A stretch of DNA of 7,483 nt. Source: Bradyrhizobium sp. (GTDB lineage Bacteria; Pseudomonadota; Alphaproteobacteria; Rhizobiales; Xanthobacteraceae). The notes under the pieces are model-generated. The model was not told the DNA's origin, searched no databases, and saw only the letters and a list, made by a program, of their open reading frames with translations. The position numbers and the translations under genes were made by a program. Positions 6,018 through 7,483 of this stretch are shown here, one piece after another. Position 1 is the stretch's first letter. Every line of letters starts with the position of its first letter. The stretch covers positions 1-7,483 of the forward strand of contig JAQGKC010000035.1 in NCBI GenBank assembly GCA_028290305.1, written 5' to 3'.

Positions 6018-6221
6018 ATGGCACAAGGCAAAATCAAGATGTTCAACGAAGATAAGGGGTTCGGATTTATCAAACCGGACGACGGCGGCAATGACGTTTT
6101 CTTTCATGTCACCGCCTTGATAGAGGGAGACGACGTCACCGTCGGCAAGGTGGTCGCGTTCGAGATGGGTACGGATCCGAAGTCGGGAAAGAGTAAGGCG
6201 GTCAGCGTCGATTTGGTGTGA
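6018..6221 (+). CDS. Cold-shock domain protein (CspA family), 67 aa
   Basis: This is a single cold-shock domain of the normal length. Such proteins bind single-stranded RNA or DNA in the cytoplasm and melt mRNA structure. RNP1 is KGFGFIKP (residues 13-20) and RNP2 is DVFFHV (26-31), both clear. GAGGGGA at 6007-6013 gives a strong ribosome site five bases before the ATG. The N-terminal strand reads GKIKMFN, where most CspA proteins have KWFN or KFFN. The usual aromatic residue on the nucleic-acid face is therefore Met here. RNP2 also has Phe-His-Val-Thr instead of the common Val-His-Phe-Ser. These are unusual but not disabling changes, because the other surface Phe residues (F9, F15, F17, F28, F29) remain. 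It is a single-gene unit, convergent with the microgene pair to its right. The gene follows a leader with two hairpins. Confidence 0.95.
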   Translation: MAQGKIKMFNEDKGFGFIKPDDGGNDVFFHVTALIEGDDVTVGKVVAFEMGTDPKSGKSKAVSVDLV

Positions 6222-6269
6222 GGACGCCCCGGCATGTCAGCGCAAGAAGCGGCGCGCCAACCTCTTGAA

Positions 6270-6304
6270 GTCAGGCTCAGCGAGCTTGACGATGCGTCAG
6301 ACGC
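6270..6304. repeat. Stem-loop pair between convergent genes
   Basis: GTCAGGCTC (6270-6278) pairs with GAGCTTGAC (6282-6290) over nine pairs, one of them G-T, around AGC. It is followed at once by GCGTC-A-GACGC (6294-6304), a perfect 5-base palindrome. They lie 49 bases after the cold-shock stop and 34 bases beyond the stop of the opposite small gene. They could act as 3' end or stabilising structures for both transcripts. No T-run follows on either strand, so I do not call them terminators. Confidence 0.38.
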
Positions 6305-6337
6305 CTGCCAACCGCACCCTTGATCGCGGGGCCGCAT

Positions 6338-6517
6338 TCACGCCGCCCGCTCAATCTGCCCCATGTCGTTATGCAAAATCGTTTGTTCGCCGCGGCCATT
6401 CCACTTGATGGTGACGCCCGCCCAATTTGTTTCCGTCACCGTGCCCTGGTCGGCTAGGTCTTTCTGCCAGAAAACGCGGTCGCCGACTTTTAGTTGTCTG
6501 GATCGTTCGCCGGTCAT
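6338..6517 (-). CDS. Small SH3/KOW-like hypothetical protein, 59 aa
   Basis: The frame MTGERSRQLKVGDRVFW continues through DQGTVTETNWAGVTIKWN to LHNDMGQIERAA and a TGA at 6338-6340. The pattern of Lys-Val-Gly-Asp-Arg-Val-Phe, then Gly-Thr-Val, then Val-Thr-Ile-Lys-Trp is typical of small beta-barrel domains (KOW, Tudor or SH3-like). Near-identical short proteins are, from memory, common in Bradyrhizobium and unassigned. The start is fixed by context: its ATG (6517-6515) overlaps the TGA of the upstream membrane microgene as ATGA, so it is probably translated by coupling, which explains its weak ribosome site. Upstream extension soon meets a TAG. Function is unknown; binding to nucleic acid or a peptide is only a fold-based guess. 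Confidence 0.75.
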   Translation of the reverse strand: MTGERSRQLKVGDRVFWQKDLADQGTVTETNWAGVTIKWNGRGEQTILHNDMGQIERAA

Positions 6518-6660
6518 TGGTGATCTTTCGACACGGAACGCTTGCGACCACCCGGTAGCATAAAAACTAAGCCGCTAAGTACGAACGCAAGCCCCAGGAC
6601 AATTAGTGAGGTTCCGAGGGCGTGCAAGTCGCCGAGTTTGAAGAATTCGGTGTCGGTCAT
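6514..6660 (-). CDS. Single-span membrane microprotein, 48 aa
   Basis: The protein starts MTDTEFFKLGDLHALG. One hydrophobic segment follows, SLIVLGLAFVLSGLVFML (residues 17-34), then a basic tail, PGGRKRSVSKDHQ. The positive tail after the span predicts the N-terminus outside and the C-terminus in the cytoplasm. TGAGGA lies four to five bases before the ATG at 6660, a good ribosome site. A longer frame to 6747 exists, but its extra residues run through the terminator hairpin and look non-protein-like, so I reject it. The stop overlaps the next gene by ATGA, giving a two-gene operon with the 59-aa SH3-like protein. A small membrane protein coupled to a small soluble one suggests that the two act together. 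The function is unknown. Confidence 0.72.
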   Translation of the reverse strand: MTDTEFFKLGDLHALGTSLIVLGLAFVLSGLVFMLPGGRKRSVSKDHQ

Positions 6661-6725
6661 TTTCCTCACCAAATCAACACAAGCCCATGTTGGTTCGCCT
6701 AAGCCGTCGCCCGCTGGACACCACC

Positions 6726-6761
6726 AAAAACAAACCCCTGCCGGCATAACCCGACAGGGGT
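6726..6761 (-). terminator. Strong intrinsic terminator upstream of the microgene pair
   Basis: On the minus strand, ACCCCTGTCGG pairs with CCGGCAGGGGT (11 pairs, one G-T) around the loop GTTATG, and TTTGTTTTTGG follows. The hairpin spans 6734-6761 and the T-run 6726-6733. It lies 66 bases before the start of the membrane microgene and 132 bases after the stop of the 60-aa basic protein gene. It may end that gene's transcript, be an attenuator in the leader of the microgene pair, or end a small RNA. Confidence 0.75.
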
Positions 6762-6892
6762 GCTACACGTGGATGAAGAGCGGCGAGTAGTCTATACGCC
6801 CGGTGGCTCCCCAAGGACCATGCGCTTGTAGCGAAGCCCACTGCGCAAAATAGAGCAAGGTGATTTTCTAAGCTCACCTATGCACGTTCGAT
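6762..6892 (-). other. Non-coding stretch with a second hairpin and a possible -10 box
   Basis: No supported gene is present. AGGTGA (6858-6863) and TCACCT (6874-6879) form 6-base arms 13 bases beyond the stop of the basic protein gene. On the minus strand they are followed by TGCTCTATTTT, which could be a weak first terminator. If transcription ends there, the stronger terminator at 6726-6761 needs another promoter. TATAGA on the minus strand (6796-6791) is a fair -10 candidate, but its -35 region (GGTCCT, 17 bases away) is poor. Confidence 0.3.
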
Positions 6893-7075
6893 TTAAGCCC
6901 GAGTGTCGAGACTCACACCTAGCTGATGCGCCTTGACGGCGGTTGCACCAATCGTTCGCTTCAATGCTTTCGATATCTTCGCAACGCCGGTCTTCTTTTT
7001 TGCCAGTGATTTCAGTTCACGTACGTCTGATGATGTCCACGCGCGGCGAGATACTGTTTTCTTCTTAATTGGCAT
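6893..7075 (-). CDS. Small basic helix-turn-helix-like protein, 60 aa
   Basis: The protein begins MPIKKKTVSRRAWTSSDV and is very basic. W-T (13-14), the spaced Val/Leu of the first helix, KISKALKR and then ATAVKAHQLGVSLDTR give a three-helix pattern. It resembles the DNA-binding end of GcrA-type proteins (W-T-x-x-x-V ... I-A-x-x-L ... A-V-x-x-K-x-H-x-L-G-L) or a SANT/Myb-like fold. Homologues of this type are, from memory, frequent small hypothetical proteins in Bradyrhizobium. AAAGGAA lies about seven bases before the ATG at 7075 and decides that start. The frame extends to 7168, but the added residues cross that ribosome site and read unlike the family. It is divergent from the 78-aa gene. 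A DNA-binding role is an inference from pattern and charge. Confidence 0.78.
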   Translation of the reverse strand: MPIKKKTVSRRAWTSSDVRELKSLAKKKTGVAKISKALKRTIGATAVKAHQLGVSLDTRA

Positions 7076-7161
7076 TCCAAGTTCCTTTTTTTTGTGAGAC
7101 GGCCTTCTATCACGCAAAATTAGCTTTGCAACGCGCCTGAACCAGGCCGCAGCGACATCTG

Positions 7162-7189
7162 CTGGCAAAGCGCGAAAAATTTCCTATAT
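7162..7189 (+). promoter_or_regulatory. Possible promoter for the 78-aa gene
   Basis: CTGGCA (7162-7167) and CTATAT (7184-7189) are separated by 16 bases, a usable -35/-10 pair for a housekeeping sigma factor. They lie 52 bases before the ATG at 7241. The -35 match is poor, so this is only a candidate. Confidence 0.25.
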
Positions 7190-7240
7190 GCAAGGTCTCC
7201 CAAGAACTTAAGCTTGCCAAAGCTTCACAAAGGAACGCGT

Positions 7241-7477
7241 ATGCGTAAATTTACCCCGCCAACCCATGAGGAGATCAGAGAAGGACCGCAGTCGGTCTCT
7301 TTTCAAATCGCGCATGGAAACGGACGTTTCGCCTGCAGCCTGCAGACGGAGTTCCTCACCCAAGTGCAGGCGAAGAAGTATCTTCTGACCAACTGGGCGC
7401 AGATTGAGAGAATGGCCCGAGATTACTTGGAAAGCGGAACCCACAATGGTGGTGAGGTGAAACTCGTGATGCCGTGA
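7241..7477 (+). CDS. Small DUF1488-like hypothetical protein, 78 aa
   Basis: The protein begins MRKFTPPTHEEI. It reads SVSFQIAHGNGRFACSLQTE, then a short helix, then NWAQIERMARDYLESG, and ends in a beta-strand, GEVKLVMP. This order is similar to DUF1488-type small proteins of Rhizobiales: strand, strand with a central Cys, a helix with Arg and Ile/Ala spacing, and a final hydrophobic strand. I regard the match as tentative. AAAGGAA at 7229-7235 lies six bases before this ATG and decides the start over a TTG at 7214. The gene is complete, ending six bases before the window edge, and is divergent from the small basic protein gene with a 165-base shared upstream region. Its function is unknown. 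Confidence 0.8.
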   Translation: MRKFTPPTHEEIREGPQSVSFQIAHGNGRFACSLQTEFLTQVQAKKYLLTNWAQIERMARDYLESGTHNGGEVKLVMP

Positions 7478-7483
7478 GTGCAT

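Noticed and set aside
5762..6091. Minus-strand open frame of 109 codons
   Set aside because: It overlaps the cold-shock gene and its leader antisense, has no ribosome site or recognisable domain, and reads as low-meaning Leu/Pro/Ser sequence.
6234..6323. 29-codon ATG frame after the cold-shock gene
   Set aside because: It contains the stem-loop pair, lacks a ribosome site, and shows no recognisable sequence.
6369..6551. Alternative minus-strand frame of 60 codons over the SH3-like gene
   Set aside because: The shifted frame gives Arg/Pro-rich sequence, while the frame ending at 6338 gives a coherent KVGDRVFW-type protein with an ATGA-coupled start.
6674..6877. Minus-strand frame of 67 codons through the terminator
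   Set aside because: It runs through the strong terminator hairpin and overlaps the leader of the microgene pair. No ribosome site or family pattern is seen.

Overview
The window looks like a stretch of a Rhizobiales chromosome, most likely Bradyrhizobium or a close relative. The reasons are the high-GC coding style, a PATR-type autotransporter, and several tiny proteins of kinds I recognise from Bradyrhizobium genomes. The genus is an inference from family recognition, because no rRNA or other marker gene is present.

Positions 1-5660 read as a patched, mostly decayed accessory region. It opens with the first codons of an IS1182-type transposase running off the left edge on the minus strand. 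Next, on the minus strand, is a large autotransporter gene (220-3219) with six PATR repeats and an intact C-terminal beta-barrel, but no signal peptide. Its reading frame loses passenger character exactly where a divergent serine recombinase gene (3246-3791, +) begins. After the recombinase come three remnants that look like mobile-element or defence debris. They are a short tail resembling the C-terminus of Eco57I-type restriction-modification enzymes (3886-4116, +), an HNH-nuclease C-terminal domain (4275-4634, -), and the N-terminal part of a NACHT/STAND NTPase (4709-5656, +). The NTPase has an in-frame TAG at codon 8 and loses its C-terminal part near 5625.

Positions 5660-7483 look like ordinary backbone with small genes. 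A long leader with two hairpins precedes a 67-aa cold-shock protein (6018-6221, +). Convergent to it is a minus-strand pair of microgenes: a 48-aa single-span membrane protein (6514-6660) and a 59-aa SH3/KOW-like protein (6338-6517). They overlap by ATGA, which implies translational coupling. A strong intrinsic terminator (6726-6761, -) separates them from a 60-aa basic helix-turn-helix-like protein (6893-7075, -). That gene is divergent from a 78-aa DUF1488-like protein (7241-7477, +).

The two most interesting points are the recombinase/autotransporter junction and the NACHT remnant. At the junction, a CATAT-T-ATATG palindrome sits between two head-to-head genes and could be a recombination site. 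In the NACHT gene, reading back from the obvious ORF recovers a GTG start and a single amber codon.
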